64,000 bases of DNA from JBBBNV01 sp037137075 (lineage in GTDB: Bacteria > Bacillota > Bacilli > Paenibacillales > NBRC-103111): assembly GCF_037137075.1 (NCBI RefSeq), contig NZ_JBBBNV010000019.1, forward strand, positions 31,492-95,491, read 5' to 3'. Both the position numbers and the translations under genes were made by a program. The notes below the pieces were generated by a model, which saw only the letters and a list, made by a program, of their open reading frames with translations, was not told where the DNA came from and searched no databases. How positions within the stretch are numbered: position 1 is the first letter of the stretch; each line of letters starts with the position of its first letter. Below are positions 25,800-33,919 of the stretch, one piece after another.

Positions 25800-25829
25800 T
25801 TGACAGGGTGGAAGCCGCTCTGCTAAGAT
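25800..25829 (+). promoter_or_regulatory. Sigma-A promoter of the sulfonate-type locus
   Basis: A consensus TTGACA at 25800-25805, an 18-bp spacer and TAAGAT at 25824-25829. Transcription would begin near 25836, giving a leader of about 170 bases before the first permease. Confidence 0.75.
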
Positions 25830-25847
25830 AAGTCTCAAATATTTAAA

Positions 25848-25860
25848 AACCAATTGGATT
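25848..25860. promoter_or_regulatory. Putative operator overlapping the start of the leader
   Basis: The dyad AACCAATTGGATT, with a perfect CCAATTGG core at 25850-25857, lies just after the predicted transcription start. A repressor bound here would block the promoter at 25800. CymR-like sulfur control is conceivable but not established from this sequence. Confidence 0.4.
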
Positions 25861-25875
25861 AGTCAGAATTAAACG

Positions 25876-26001
25876 ATGCGAGCCTTTGTGAATCCGCTCC
25901 ATTCTAGTGCTTGCCGACCGTATGAACGGAGGCATTCCTGCAGCGCCAGCGCCGGGAATGTCTCTTTTTTTATTCTTTCTAACTCCAGGGACAAGAGGTG
26001 A
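25876..26001 (+). CDS. Possible leader peptide ORF of the sulfonate-type locus
   Basis: A 41-codon frame from ATG 25876 stays open across the leader hairpin and ends at TGA 25999-26001, inside the ribosome-site region of the first permease. Codons 9-14 encode His-Ser-Ser-Ala-Cys-Arg and a second Cys is at codon 22. The ribosome site is weak. Cys-containing leader peptides precede sulfur genes in other bacteria, so a role in sensing cysteine by attenuation is plausible. Confidence 0.4.
   Translation: MRAFVNPLHSSACRPYERRHSCSASAGNVSFFILSNSRDKR
25931..25971 (+). terminator. Leader terminator/attenuator
   Basis: GGCATTCC at 25931-25938 pairs with GGAATGTC at 25955-25962 (one wobble), and seven T residues occupy 25965-25971. 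It lies between a good promoter and the first structural gene with only 36 bp to spare, so it likely regulates read-through rather than ending an operon. Confidence 0.65.
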
Positions 26002-26007
26002 CAATCG

Positions 26008-26865
26008 ATGAGTAACCCGCAGATTATTTCAACAGGCGCAGAGCCGCTCGGCAGCGGCACCGGGGCATCCGGGGACAGATCCGGAGCGAGGACGGGCCAT
26101 TCCAGGCTTCAAGCCTTTTGGCGCGGGGCGCTGCTGCCCGTATCCATTTTAGCCGTATGGCAAATTTGCGGAGAACTGGGGCTTATCTCCCCGCTGCTGT
26201 TTCCCGCACCGCTTACGATTGGAGCCGCTTTTGTCAAGCTGGCAGCTTCGGGCGAGCTGCACAGCAACCTGCAAATCAGCATGCTTCGGGCGCTGGGGGG
26301 CTTTGTGCTCGGAGGGGGTCTTGGCCTCTTGTTCGGTCTGGCGGTCGGCTTGTTCCGTCACACGGAGAAGGCGCTTGATCCGTCCGTACAAATGCTGCGG
26401 ATGATTCCGCATCTGGCTGTGGCTCCGCTGTTCGTGCTCTGGTTCGGCATCGGCGAGACGTCCAAGGTGCTGCTGATTGCCAAAGGCGCATTTTTCCCGC
26501 TGTATATTAATACGTTCATCGGCATTCGCAATGTGGATAACAAGCTGTTTGATGTGGCCCGTGTGCTGGGGTTCAGCCGGTTTAAGCAGCTGATTCGGCT
26601 CGTGCTGCCGGCGGCTCTGCCGAGCATTTTGCTTGGTGTGCGGCTGTCGCTTGGCGTAGCGTGGCTGGGGCTGGTCGTAGTCGAGATTATGGGGTCTACC
26701 TCGGGTATCGGCTATTTGATGTCGGATGCCAGACAATTTTCCAAAACGCCTGTCGTGTTTGTCGGCATTATTATTTTTGCGATTGTGGGCAAGCTGACGG
26801 ATTCGCTGGTCCGCTGGCTGGAACGCCGTCTGCTGCAGTGGCGCGACAGCTATCAAGGCAAATGA
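26008..26865 (+). CDS. Sulfonate/taurine-type ABC transporter permease 1 (SsuC/TauC-like)
   Basis: A 285-residue permease with about six membrane spans after a Gly/Ser-rich N terminus. The cytoplasmic loop that contacts the ATPase reads FDVARVLGFSRFKQLIRLVLP, shown by its core ARVLGFSRFKQ. MIPHLAVAPLFVLWFGIGE is characteristic of SsuC/TauC/NrtB proteins, which import sulfonates, taurine, nitrate or thiamine precursors. An AGAGGTGA ribosome site overlaps the end of the leader ORF. It is followed after 13 bp by a second, closely similar permease gene, which suggests a heterodimer or a recent duplication. No ATPase gene lies in the cluster. Confidence 0.92.
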   Translation: MSNPQIISTGAEPLGSGTGASGDRSGARTGHSRLQAFWRGALLPVSILAVWQICGELGLISPLLFPAPLTIGAAFVKLAASGELHSNLQISMLRALGGFVLGGGLGLLFGLAVGLFRHTEKALDPSVQMLRMIPHLAVAPLFVLWFGIGETSKVLLIAKGAFFPLYINTFIGIRNVDNKLFDVARVLGFSRFKQLIRLVLPAALPSILLGVRLSLGVAWLGLVVVEIMGSTSGIGYLMSDARQFSKTPVVFVGIIIFAIVGKLTDSLVRWLERRLLQWRDSYQGK

Positions 26866-26878
26866 AAGGAGAGCCATC

Positions 26879-27727
26879 ATGAGCAATCAGGCAGAAATGC
26901 TGGTACAGCCAGTCAAAACAGCAGGGCGGGCCGGACCGTCCCGGAAATTCGGTTTCACATGGCGCGATAAGCTGAACGATTTCGTCATCGGAGCGATGTT
27001 ACCGGTTGTTGTGCTTGCGCTTTGGCAGGCCGGGGCCGATTTCGGGCTCATCTCGGCGCAATTTCTCCCTTCGCCGCTTGTCATTGCGAAGGCGTTCGAG
27101 GAGCTGCTTCTCAGCGGGGAGCTGCTTGGGCATCTCGGCATCAGCCTCGGCCGGGCTGCGCTAGGCTTCGGCATCGGCGGCGGGCTCGGCTTGCTGTTCG
27201 GGGTACTGGTCGGCTTCTCCCGCAAAGCGGAGGATATGCTGGACCCGACCATGCAGATGCTGCGGATGATTCCCCATCTGGCAATTGCGCCGCTTATTAT
27301 TTTGTGGTTCGGCTTCGGGGAATGGTCCAAGGTGCTCATTATTGCCAAAGGCGCGTTTTTCCCGCTTTATGTGAATACATTTATGGGCATCCGCAGCGTG
27401 GACAACAAGCTGTTCGACGTTGCCCGGGTGCTTGAATTCAGCAGAAGCAAGCAAATTCGGCAGCTTGTCGTTCCGGCGGCGCTGCCAAGTATACTCCTCG
27501 GGCTGCGGCTGTCCTTGGCCCTTTCCTGGGTCGGCCTGGTCGTTGCGGAGCTAATCGGCTCGCAGGCGGGTGTCGGATTTCTCATTAATTTCGCCAAGCA
27601 AACATCTGCGACTGAGGTTATTTTTGTCGGGGTCGTTATTTTCGCTATTGTCGGCAAGCTGGTCGATTCGCTCGTCCGCTGGCTGGAGCACCGACTGCTC
27701 AGGTGGCGGGACAGCTATGAAGGATAA
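26879..27727 (+). CDS. Sulfonate/taurine-type ABC transporter permease 2 (SsuC/TauC-like)
   Basis: A 282-residue paralogue of the preceding permease, alike along the whole length (MIPHLAIAPLIILWFGFGE, FDVARVLEFSRSKQ, and GVVIFAIVGKLVDSLVRWLE). The N-terminal 35 residues differ. GAAAGGAGAG precedes the ATG. ABC importers of this class usually use a permease homodimer, so two adjacent copies point to a heterodimer or to two importers sharing one binding protein. It lies 108 bp ahead of the first flavoprotein gene with no terminator between them. Confidence 0.92.
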   Translation: MSNQAEMLVQPVKTAGRAGPSRKFGFTWRDKLNDFVIGAMLPVVVLALWQAGADFGLISAQFLPSPLVIAKAFEELLLSGELLGHLGISLGRAALGFGIGGGLGLLFGVLVGFSRKAEDMLDPTMQMLRMIPHLAIAPLIILWFGFGEWSKVLIIAKGAFFPLYVNTFMGIRSVDNKLFDVARVLEFSRSKQIRQLVVPAALPSILLGLRLSLALSWVGLVVAELIGSQAGVGFLINFAKQTSATEVIFVGVVIFAIVGKLVDSLVRWLEHRLLRWRDSYEG

Positions 27728-27835
27728 GACGAATAACCGGAACAGACGCTGCAGCGGGAGCAAGCCCGTGGAGGCTTCTCCCGAAGGCGGCAAAGGCGGG
27801 AACGGTTTAAACATGACACGAGGAGGACGAGGAAG

Positions 27836-29440
27836 ATGAGTGAAGCTTGGGAAGTCAGCGAGCTGCAGCTTACAGCAGACGTATTGATTATCGGCGGCGG
27901 GCCTGCGGGCACGTGGGCGGCGCTGACGGCGGCAGGGAAAGGGGCCAAGGTCGTTCTGGTGGACAAAGGCTACTGCGGTACAAGCGGGGCGACGGCCCCG
28001 TCGGGCACCGGTGTCTGGTACGTGCAGCCTGACGAAGCGCTGCGGGAGCAAGCCCGGCAGAGCCGGTTTGAGCTTGGCGGCCGGCTGGCCGAGACAGGCT
28101 GGATGAACCGGGTGCTGGACCAGACCTATGCGAATATGAACCGGCTGGCTGAATGGGGCTATCCGTTTCCGCTGGATGATGAGGGCAATGCGTACCGCCG
28201 GGGTCTGCAAGGGCCGGAATATATGAAGCTGATGCGCAGGCTCGTGCAGAAGGCCGGGGTCAAAATACTGGATCACAGTCCCGCCCTGGAGCTGCTTGCC
28301 GACGGGCATGGGGTCGGCGGGGCGAGCGGAATCCGCCTGCAGTCGGGAGAAGCCTGGACGGTCCGCGCCGGAGCGGTCGTCATTGCAACGGGCGGCTGCG
28401 CCTTTCTCAGCAAGGCGCTTGGCTGTAACGTACTGACGGGCGACGGCTATTTGCTGGCTGCCGAAGCGGGCGCAGGCCTGTCAGGCATGGAGTTCTCCAA
28501 TGCTTATGCGATCGCGCCTACGTTCTCATCAGTGACCAAGACGGCCTATTACCGCTATGCGACATTTTATTATGAGGACGGTACGGTGGTGGAAGGCGCG
28601 GGTTCGACCCGGGGACGGTCCATCATCGCCCGGAATTTGCTGCAAAACCGGCAGGTGTACGCCCGTCTGGATCAGGCGCCGGAGGATCTGCGTCCGCTGC
28701 TGCGTGTAGGACAGACGAATTTCTTCCTGCCCTTTGACCGGGTCGGCATTGATCCGTTTACTCAGATGTTCCCGGTTACGCTGCGCCTGGAAGGCACGGT
28801 CCGGGGCACGGGCGGGATTCATATTACCGATGAGACGTGCGCGACGAAGGTGCCGGGCTTGTACGCAGCTGGAGACGCCGCCACGCGGGAGCTCATCTGC
28901 GGCGGCTTCACGGGCGGCGGCAGCCATAATGCGGCCTGGGCGATGTCGTCCGGCACATTCGCCGGGGGCGGGGCCGCAGATCATGCGCTGCGCCTGGGGC
29001 ATCATGCCGGGAAGCGCAGCTTGAAGAGCGTGTCGACGACGGCTTGGACCGGGCAGTCGCCGCAAGGGGCGGTTAGCCGGACGGAGGAGCATATCCGCGT
29101 CGTACGGGAGGAGGTCGCTCCTTATGACCGCAACCTGTTCCGTACCGAGAAGCAGCTGGACCGCTCGCTTGGAAATTTGGATGCGCTGTGGCGCGATCTT
29201 CGTGAGCGTCCGGTCACACGGGATAAGGAGGCGTCCAGGGCGCGGGAAGCCGCAGCCATGACGGCCACGGCGCGCTGGATGTACCGCTCGGCGAAGGCGC
29301 GCACCGAAACGCGCGGCATGCATAAGCGGGAGGACTTCCCGCAGCAGGATGCGGCCCAGCAGTATCGTCTTCTGAGCGGGGGACTGGATCAGGTGTGGGT
29401 ACAGCCTGCGCCGGTAGAGAAGGAGGCTGTTGCTCCATGA
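27836..29440 (+). CDS. FAD-dependent oxidoreductase 1 (AprA/fumarate-reductase flavoprotein-like)
   Basis: A 534-residue flavoprotein. The N-terminal dinucleotide fold reads DVLIIGGGPAGTWAALTA, followed by CGTSGATAPSG. Central motifs are VVIATGGCAFLSKALGCNVLTGDG and the FAD-closing segment GLYAAGDAATRE. The C-terminal helical part has REEVAPYDRNLFR and TARWMYRSAKARTETRGMH, which recalls the adenylylsulfate reductase and fumarate reductase flavoprotein group. The stop overlaps the ferredoxin start as ATGA, so the two are made as a pair, analogous to AprA and AprB. The substrate is unknown. A second very similar pair lies at 31054-33089. GAGGAGGA precedes the ATG. Confidence 0.88.
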   Translation: MSEAWEVSELQLTADVLIIGGGPAGTWAALTAAGKGAKVVLVDKGYCGTSGATAPSGTGVWYVQPDEALREQARQSRFELGGRLAETGWMNRVLDQTYANMNRLAEWGYPFPLDDEGNAYRRGLQGPEYMKLMRRLVQKAGVKILDHSPALELLADGHGVGGASGIRLQSGEAWTVRAGAVVIATGGCAFLSKALGCNVLTGDGYLLAAEAGAGLSGMEFSNAYAIAPTFSSVTKTAYYRYATFYYEDGTVVEGAGSTRGRSIIARNLLQNRQVYARLDQAPEDLRPLLRVGQTNFFLPFDRVGIDPFTQMFPVTLRLEGTVRGTGGIHITDETCATKVPGLYAAGDAATRELICGGFTGGGSHNAAWAMSSGTFAGGGAADHALRLGHHAGKRSLKSVSTTAWTGQSPQGAVSRTEEHIRVVREEVAPYDRNLFRTEKQLDRSLGNLDALWRDLRERPVTRDKEASRAREAAAMTATARWMYRSAKARTETRGMHKREDFPQQDAAQQYRLLSGGLDQVWVQPAPVEKEAVAP

Positions 29441-29769
29441 TTGAAATCGTCAGTGAGACGCGCTGCGTCTCGTGCAACCTGTGTGTTTCCGTCTGCCCCA
29501 CGAACGTATTCGACCGGGGGGAAGACGGCATCCCGGTCATTGCCCGGCAGTCCGATTGCCAAACCTGCTTTATGTGCGAGCTGTACTGCCCGGCGGATGC
29601 GCTTTATGTTGCGCCGGACCCCGACGAGAACGTCACTGTCACGGAAGAGGCGCTGACCGAACGGGGACTGCTCGGCGGCTACCGGGAAAAGATCGGCTGG
29701 GGGCCGGGCCGCAAGCCGATATCGGCGCATGAATACATGTATAAGCTGGCTCAGAGAGCGATTCCTTGA
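29437..29769 (+). CDS. 2x[4Fe-4S] ferredoxin 1 (AprB-like)
   Basis: A 110-residue ferredoxin with two complete cluster motifs of the CxxCxxCxxxCP type: CVSCNLCVSVCP at about 9-20 and CQTCFMCELYCP at about 41-52. The C-terminal 55 residues lack cysteine and contain GGYREKIGWGPGRKP, a tail shared with the second ferredoxin and probably used to dock the flavoprotein. ATG 29437 overlaps the stop of the flavoprotein gene by four bases, so translational coupling is likely. It would carry electrons to or from the FAD subunit in the cytoplasm. It is shorter than classical AprB (about 150 residues). Confidence 0.9.
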   Translation: MIEIVSETRCVSCNLCVSVCPTNVFDRGEDGIPVIARQSDCQTCFMCELYCPADALYVAPDPDENVTVTEEALTERGLLGGYREKIGWGPGRKPISAHEYMYKLAQRAIP

Positions 29770-29863
29770 GTACACGTGCATCCGGGTACCGGTCCGTTTG
29801 TAAGGATGGAGACGCCATTATTCAATGGCCTGCGTTTGAACTACAGAGGGGAGAAGAAGAGAG

Positions 29864-30919
29864 ATGACGAAGCTTACGTTTAAAAGAGAGGGCCGCCGTG
29901 CGCGGCAAGCATGGATGATTACGGGGCTGCTGCTGGCTGCGATGCTGCTGCAGGCTTGCGCTGGCGGCAACGGCCAGGCAACGGGTGCAGCGGCCGGTTC
30001 GGGCGGCGCCAGCCCGGCTGAAGGAGGGGCAGCCAAAAGCCAGGTGCCGGCGGTGCTCAACTACGGCTATATCGGCACCACCAAGCTGAATTTGCCGGGC
30101 GGCGCGGAAGGCTGGGGCTTCCACAAAGGCATTATCCAAGAAGAGCTGAAGAAGCACGGGATTACGGAGGTGAAGCTGACCAGCTTCCCGAACGGACCGG
30201 ATCAGAGCGAATCGCTTATTAGCGGTCGGCTTGATGTCGGCAGCCTCGGGGATACGCCGGCCATACTGGCCCGGTCTACCGGGGCCAAGACGAGACTGAT
30301 TACGCAGGGCTCGACAGACAGCATCGGCTATCTTGTTGCGAAGAAGAACGGCCCGGCGACCTTGGCGGACTTGAAGGGCAAGACCGTGGCTACGCAAAAG
30401 GGATCGTTCCATCACCGCTATTTGGCGGGCTTGCTGAAGGAGCAAAATATTACCGATGTCAAAATCGTGCACATGCTGCGGGTTGACGGCGAAGCTGCGC
30501 TGGCGCGCGGGGAAATCGACGCGATGACCACTACCGGCATCTATGCCTTGAAGCAAATCGATCAGGGCTACCTGCTGCTGGATGACGCGACCAAGCATCC
30601 GAACCTGCTGGGCACGAGCGCTACCGTTGTATCCGAGGAATATTTGAAGAAATTCCCGGACTTCCCGAAGGTATGGAATGAAGCCCGTCAAAAGGCGTTG
30701 AACGATTTGAAATCCAAGCCGGATGAATATTATGCATTCCTGGCTGAGCTGAACAATACGACCGTGGATCTCATTAAAAAAGTGAGCCCGATCAGCTCGA
30801 TTAAAGAAGTGCCGTTTACCGATAGCGGCTTCAAGCTGCTGGAAGGCACGAAGAAGTTCCTGGTGGATGAGAAGCTGGCGGAGAAGGATTTTGATTTAAA
30901 CCAATGGATTTTGAAATAG
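29864..30919 (+). CDS. Sulfonate-type ABC substrate-binding lipoprotein (SsuA/TauA-like)
   Basis: A 351-residue lipoprotein; the signal ends in the lipobox LQAC with Cys32 as the predicted lipid anchor. The mature domain resembles SsuA/NMT1 binding proteins: LNYGYIGTTKLN, RLDVGSLGDTPAILARS, and LKGKTVATQKGSFHHRYLAG. It would bind an anionic organosulfur or similar compound and pass it to the two permeases upstream. It sits between the two flavoprotein-ferredoxin pairs. GAGGGGAGAAG precedes the ATG, and a strong terminator follows at 30941. Confidence 0.92.
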   Translation: MTKLTFKREGRRARQAWMITGLLLAAMLLQACAGGNGQATGAAAGSGGASPAEGGAAKSQVPAVLNYGYIGTTKLNLPGGAEGWGFHKGIIQEELKKHGITEVKLTSFPNGPDQSESLISGRLDVGSLGDTPAILARSTGAKTRLITQGSTDSIGYLVAKKNGPATLADLKGKTVATQKGSFHHRYLAGLLKEQNITDVKIVHMLRVDGEAALARGEIDAMTTTGIYALKQIDQGYLLLDDATKHPNLLGTSATVVSEEYLKKFPDFPKVWNEARQKALNDLKSKPDEYYAFLAELNNTTVDLIKKVSPISSIKEVPFTDSGFKLLEGTKKFLVDEKLAEKDFDLNQWILK

Positions 30920-30940
30920 GCGCGCTGCTCAATGGAGCAG

Positions 30941-30985
30941 GAGAACGGGCACGCCGGGGGGCGTTTGCCTGTTCTCATTTTTATT
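30941..30985 (+). terminator. Strong terminator after the binding-protein gene
   Basis: GAGAACGGGCA at 30941-30951 pairs with TGCCTGTTCTC at 30966-30976 (one wobble), with an inner CGCC/GGCG stem, and is followed by ATTTTTATT. It separates the second flavoprotein-ferredoxin pair from the first part of the locus. Confidence 0.85.
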
Positions 30986-31053
30986 ATCAACACTTGAGCC
31001 AAGGACGTAGTCACAGTACAGGACGAAATACAAGCAGCGGAGGAGGCGGCGCA

Positions 31054-32751
31054 ATGAGCAAGACGGACGGATGGTCATTGGAAGCGGACGTATTAGTGAT
31101 CGGGGGCGGTCCTGCGGGAGCATGGGCGGCATGGAGCGCGGCCTCCCAAGGGGCCAAGGTAGTGCTGGCGGACAAGGGGTATCTCGGATCAAGCGGAGCG
31201 ACGGCGCCGGGCGGCACGAATTTGCTTTATCTTCCCCCGGATCAGGAGCTGCGGGAGGCTGCCGTACAGCAGCGTTACCGGGAAAGCGGTTATTTGGCGG
31301 AGCCGGATTGGATTCACCGGGTGCTGGATCAGGTGTATTCGAGCCTGGAGCTGGTGGAAGCGTGGGGCTATCCGTTTGTACGGGATGAAGAGGGCACGCC
31401 GATGCGGGATCATCTGCAGGGCCCGGAATATATGAAGCTGATGCGGCGTGCCGTAGCCAAAGCGGGTGTCCGGATTCTGGATCAGTCTCCGGCATTGGAG
31501 CTGCTCGCCGATGAGCACGGGGTTGGCGGCGCAAGAGGGATTTCCCGGCTGGATGGCAGCAGCTGGGAAGTGAAAGCGAACAGTGTTGTTATGGCTACCG
31601 GAGGCTGCGCCTTCCTGAGCAAGGGCCTGGGCTGCAACGTATTGACCGGGGACGGCTTGCTGATGGCCTCTGAGCTCGGCGCGGATTTGTCGGGCATGGA
31701 GTTCAGCCGGCAGTATGCCCCGAGCGCAGCCTTCGGCACGGTTACCCGGGGGCGGCTGCTCGGGTGGGCGACGTATACCGCCGAGGACGGCACGGTGCTG
31801 TATTCCGGCGGTCCCCGCCCGCACGATTTCCTGCCGCGCATGCTGAGCCAAGGCCCGGTGTATGCGGTGCTGGACAAGGCGGATACACCGGAGAAGCAGG
31901 CCATTCTTCGTAGCTCGCATGCGATTTTTTTCCTGCCGTATGACCGGGCCGGAATCGATCCCTTCACACAGCGCTTCCCGCTTACGCTGCGGTTCGAAGG
32001 AACGGTACGCGGTACGGGCGGCCTGCGGCTAGTCGATGATGACTGCGCGACAACCGTCGCCGGTCTGTATGCGGCGGGAGATGCGGCTACCCGCGAACGA
32101 GTTACCGGGGCCAAATCCGGCGGCGGTGCATTTAATGCCTCCTGGGCCATCTGCTCCGGGACCTGGTCCGGCGGTGCGGCCGCCCGCTTTGCGCTTGCAC
32201 AGGGAAGAAGCGCCTCGTCCCGCCATTTGCGTCCCGCCGGACGCTCCGGGCTGGAAGCCGGAGCGCAGCGGGCAGCGGAAATCGATAACCGCGCTGTCGT
32301 GGAGGCTGTTCAGCGCGAGGTATTTCCTTATGAAATTAACTATTTCCGCAGCGAGCCTGTGCTTCAGCAATCCCTGAAGCGGCTTCATGAGCTTTGGCCG
32401 GAGGTTCATGGCCGTGCCCCGGCTTCTGTACAAGGGAAGGTCCGCGCCCGGGAAGCCGCCGCGATGGTGGCGACCGCCCGCTGGATGTATACGGCGGCGC
32501 TGGCCCGGAAGGAGACGCGCGGAATGCATACCTTGGCGCAATATCCGGATCAGGACCCGGCCCAGCAGTACCGCCTGCTCGTATCCGGGCTGGATCGGAT
32601 TGCCGTTCGCCCGGAATCCGCGTCTTCTGCGCCGCTTGCGGCGGCGCAGCGCCCGCAGACAGAGGCGGAGGCGCGCCCGGTCAAGACAGTCCCGCCGGAC
32701 AGCTTCAGTGGCCGGGCTGCTGATCCGCTGAAGGAGGTGGCGAGACGATGA
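31054..32751 (+). CDS. FAD-dependent oxidoreductase 2 (AprA/fumarate-reductase flavoprotein-like)
   Basis: A 565-residue paralogue of the flavoprotein at 27836, with matching motifs in the same order: DVLVIGGGPAGAWAAWSA, LGSSGATAPGGTN, VVMATGGCAFLSKGLGCNVLTGDG, and GLYAAGDAATRE. The C-terminal TARWMYTAALARKETRGMH segment is also shared, but there is an extra Ala/Pro-rich tail of about 40 residues. ATG 31054 is preceded by GGAGGAGG at 31040-31047. The stop overlaps the next ferredoxin start as ATGA. The terminator at 30941 implies its own promoter or controlled read-through. Differences around the active-site loop (SGTGVWY versus GGTNLLY) suggest a different substrate. Confidence 0.88.
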   Translation: MSKTDGWSLEADVLVIGGGPAGAWAAWSAASQGAKVVLADKGYLGSSGATAPGGTNLLYLPPDQELREAAVQQRYRESGYLAEPDWIHRVLDQVYSSLELVEAWGYPFVRDEEGTPMRDHLQGPEYMKLMRRAVAKAGVRILDQSPALELLADEHGVGGARGISRLDGSSWEVKANSVVMATGGCAFLSKGLGCNVLTGDGLLMASELGADLSGMEFSRQYAPSAAFGTVTRGRLLGWATYTAEDGTVLYSGGPRPHDFLPRMLSQGPVYAVLDKADTPEKQAILRSSHAIFFLPYDRAGIDPFTQRFPLTLRFEGTVRGTGGLRLVDDDCATTVAGLYAAGDAATRERVTGAKSGGGAFNASWAICSGTWSGGAAARFALAQGRSASSRHLRPAGRSGLEAGAQRAAEIDNRAVVEAVQREVFPYEINYFRSEPVLQQSLKRLHELWPEVHGRAPASVQGKVRAREAAAMVATARWMYTAALARKETRGMHTLAQYPDQDPAQQYRLLVSGLDRIAVRPESASSAPLAAAQRPQTEAEARPVKTVPPDSFSGRAADPLKEVARR

Positions 32752-33089
32752 TCGAAGTTGTCAGCCGTGACCGCTGCGTCGGGTGCAGCATGTGTGTCAG
32801 GGTGTGCCCGACGAATGTTTTTGACTCCGGTCCCGATAACATTCCCTTGATCGCCCGGCAGGAGGACTGCCAGACGTGCTTCATCTGCGAGGCGTACTGC
32901 CCGGTAGATGCATTGTACGTATCCCCTTATGCGGATACGGCGGAAGGAGTGCAGGAGGAGCAGCTGCTTGAAGCCGGGGCGCTTGGCAGCTGGCGGGAAA
33001 CGATCGGCTGGGGCAAGGGGCGGACGAAGCTGGCCGCCCTGGACACAACGCCGTTTATTGACCGCATCCTGCCCGTCCGGAAGCAGTAG
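32748..33089 (+). CDS. 2x[4Fe-4S] ferredoxin 2 (AprB-like)
   Basis: A 113-residue paralogue of the ferredoxin at 29437. Its two cluster motifs are CVGCSMCVRVCP and CQTCFICEAYCP, eight cysteines in all. The cysteine-free tail contains WRETIGWGKGRTK, matching the other copy. The ATG overlaps the stop of flavoprotein 2 by four bases, and AAGGAGGTGG at 32732-32741 precedes it. It is the presumed electron-transfer partner of flavoprotein 2. It is the last gene of the locus. Confidence 0.9.
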   Translation: MIEVVSRDRCVGCSMCVRVCPTNVFDSGPDNIPLIARQEDCQTCFICEAYCPVDALYVSPYADTAEGVQEEQLLEAGALGSWRETIGWGKGRTKLAALDTTPFIDRILPVRKQ

Positions 33090-33442
33090 CTGCAACGCCA
33101 GCGGGCCCCTTTTATGAAGCTAGGCTTCCATTTCCGCTTCGGCGGTTTTGGGGGCTTTTTTACTGTGACTTGGTATTGATATTCGAGAGGCGGCTATACA
33201 AAACGGATACGGGCTTCAATGCTGTTAAGCCGGCTTCAACAGTCCGTCGTGGAATACGAGCCGCAGAGACTCGCCCGGAAATACCGAATGCTTGCTCACT
33301 TCTCACGGCGGCTTCCGGAGGTCTGCAGGCATTTCGGCTGTTGGGCAAACCGCCCGGCAAGCACAAAAAGACGCGTCAAGCCGGGAAGCTGGCTGACACG
33401 TCTTTTGATTGTTTGTTCGTAGCAGCGGGCAATCCGATCCGA
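33090..33442. other. Intergenic region with terminators, no gene seen
   Basis: CCGC-TTCG-GCGG followed by TTTT at 33134-33149 is a weak terminator candidate for the ferredoxin operon. A bidirectional terminator is at 33364-33406. Nothing else was recognised; open frames here have no ribosome site. Confidence 0.5.
33364..33406. terminator. Bidirectional terminator
   Basis: AGACGCGTCAAGCC at 33369-33382 pairs with GGCTGACACGTCT at 33391-33403 with one mismatch and one bulge. TTTT follows on the plus strand and TTTTT on the minus strand. It lies 36 bp beyond the stop of the minus-strand XRE gene. Confidence 0.75.
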
Positions 33443-33919
33443 TTACGCCAGCGCTTTTTCGATCGTGCTGACCAAGGCGTCCGAATCGAGCTTGGAGCTG
33501 ACCAGCTTGAGCTCCTGGAGTTTTTTGACAAAATCGGCATCGTCCTTGATCAGATCGGCCAGCGCGCTGAGCTTGCGGGAATGGCGGGAGAGCTTGCTGA
33601 CAACCTCCTCCAAGGTCTGGATTTCCAGCGCGGACAGCTTGCGGCCGTCATAGTACGGCTCGGCCTGCAGCACATCCTTCAAATCCGGCGATGCGGCGCG
33701 GGCAGCCGGCTGCGGTTCTGCGGTGTTCCGCTGAAGCAGCGCATCAATAGAAGTCTGGTAATAATCGGCCGTGCGAACGAGAAGATCCAGTGTAAAATCG
33801 TTAATTTCCTCCTCAAGCGACCGGTATTTCACAATATTCAGCCCGAGTGCTTCGGCCGCTTGTATATCGGTTAATCCCTGCTTCTGGCGCAGCCTTGCGA
33901 TGCTTTGTCCGATTCCCAT
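33443..33919 (-). CDS. XRE-family helix-turn-helix regulator
   Basis: A 158-residue protein. Residues 1-60 form a Cro/CI-type DNA-binding domain (IGQSIARLRQKQGLTDIQAAEALGL, shown in part, then DLLVRTADYYQTSIDALL). An Ala/Pro-rich linker follows, then a Leu/Lys-rich helical tail that could oligomerise. GGGAGGT on the minus strand sits 9 bases before ATG 33919 and 6 before an in-frame GTG at 33922; either could be used. The gene stands alone and faces away from the decayed dehydrogenase. Its targets are not evident. Confidence 0.82.
   Translation of the reverse strand: MGIGQSIARLRQKQGLTDIQAAEALGLNIVKYRSLEEEINDFTLDLLVRTADYYQTSIDALLQRNTAEPQPAARAASPDLKDVLQAEPYYDGRKLSALEIQTLEEVVSKLSRHSRKLSALADLIKDDADFVKKLQELKLVSSKLDSDALVSTIEKALA

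Noticed and set aside
25836..26007. SAM (S-box) or T-box riboswitch in the leader of the sulfonate-type locus
   Set aside because: The conserved S-box core and the T-box TGG-containing motif are absent; only a hairpin with T-run and a short frame are present.
27718..27839. A 40-codon frame ending in ATGA overlap with flavoprotein 1
   Set aside because: It starts inside the second permease without a ribosome site and encodes a Gly/Arg/Lys-rich low-complexity peptide; the overlap is likely chance.
33170..33874. A 234-codon plus-strand frame
   Set aside because: It overlaps the XRE regulator on the opposite strand, which has a clear helix-turn-helix and ribosome site.
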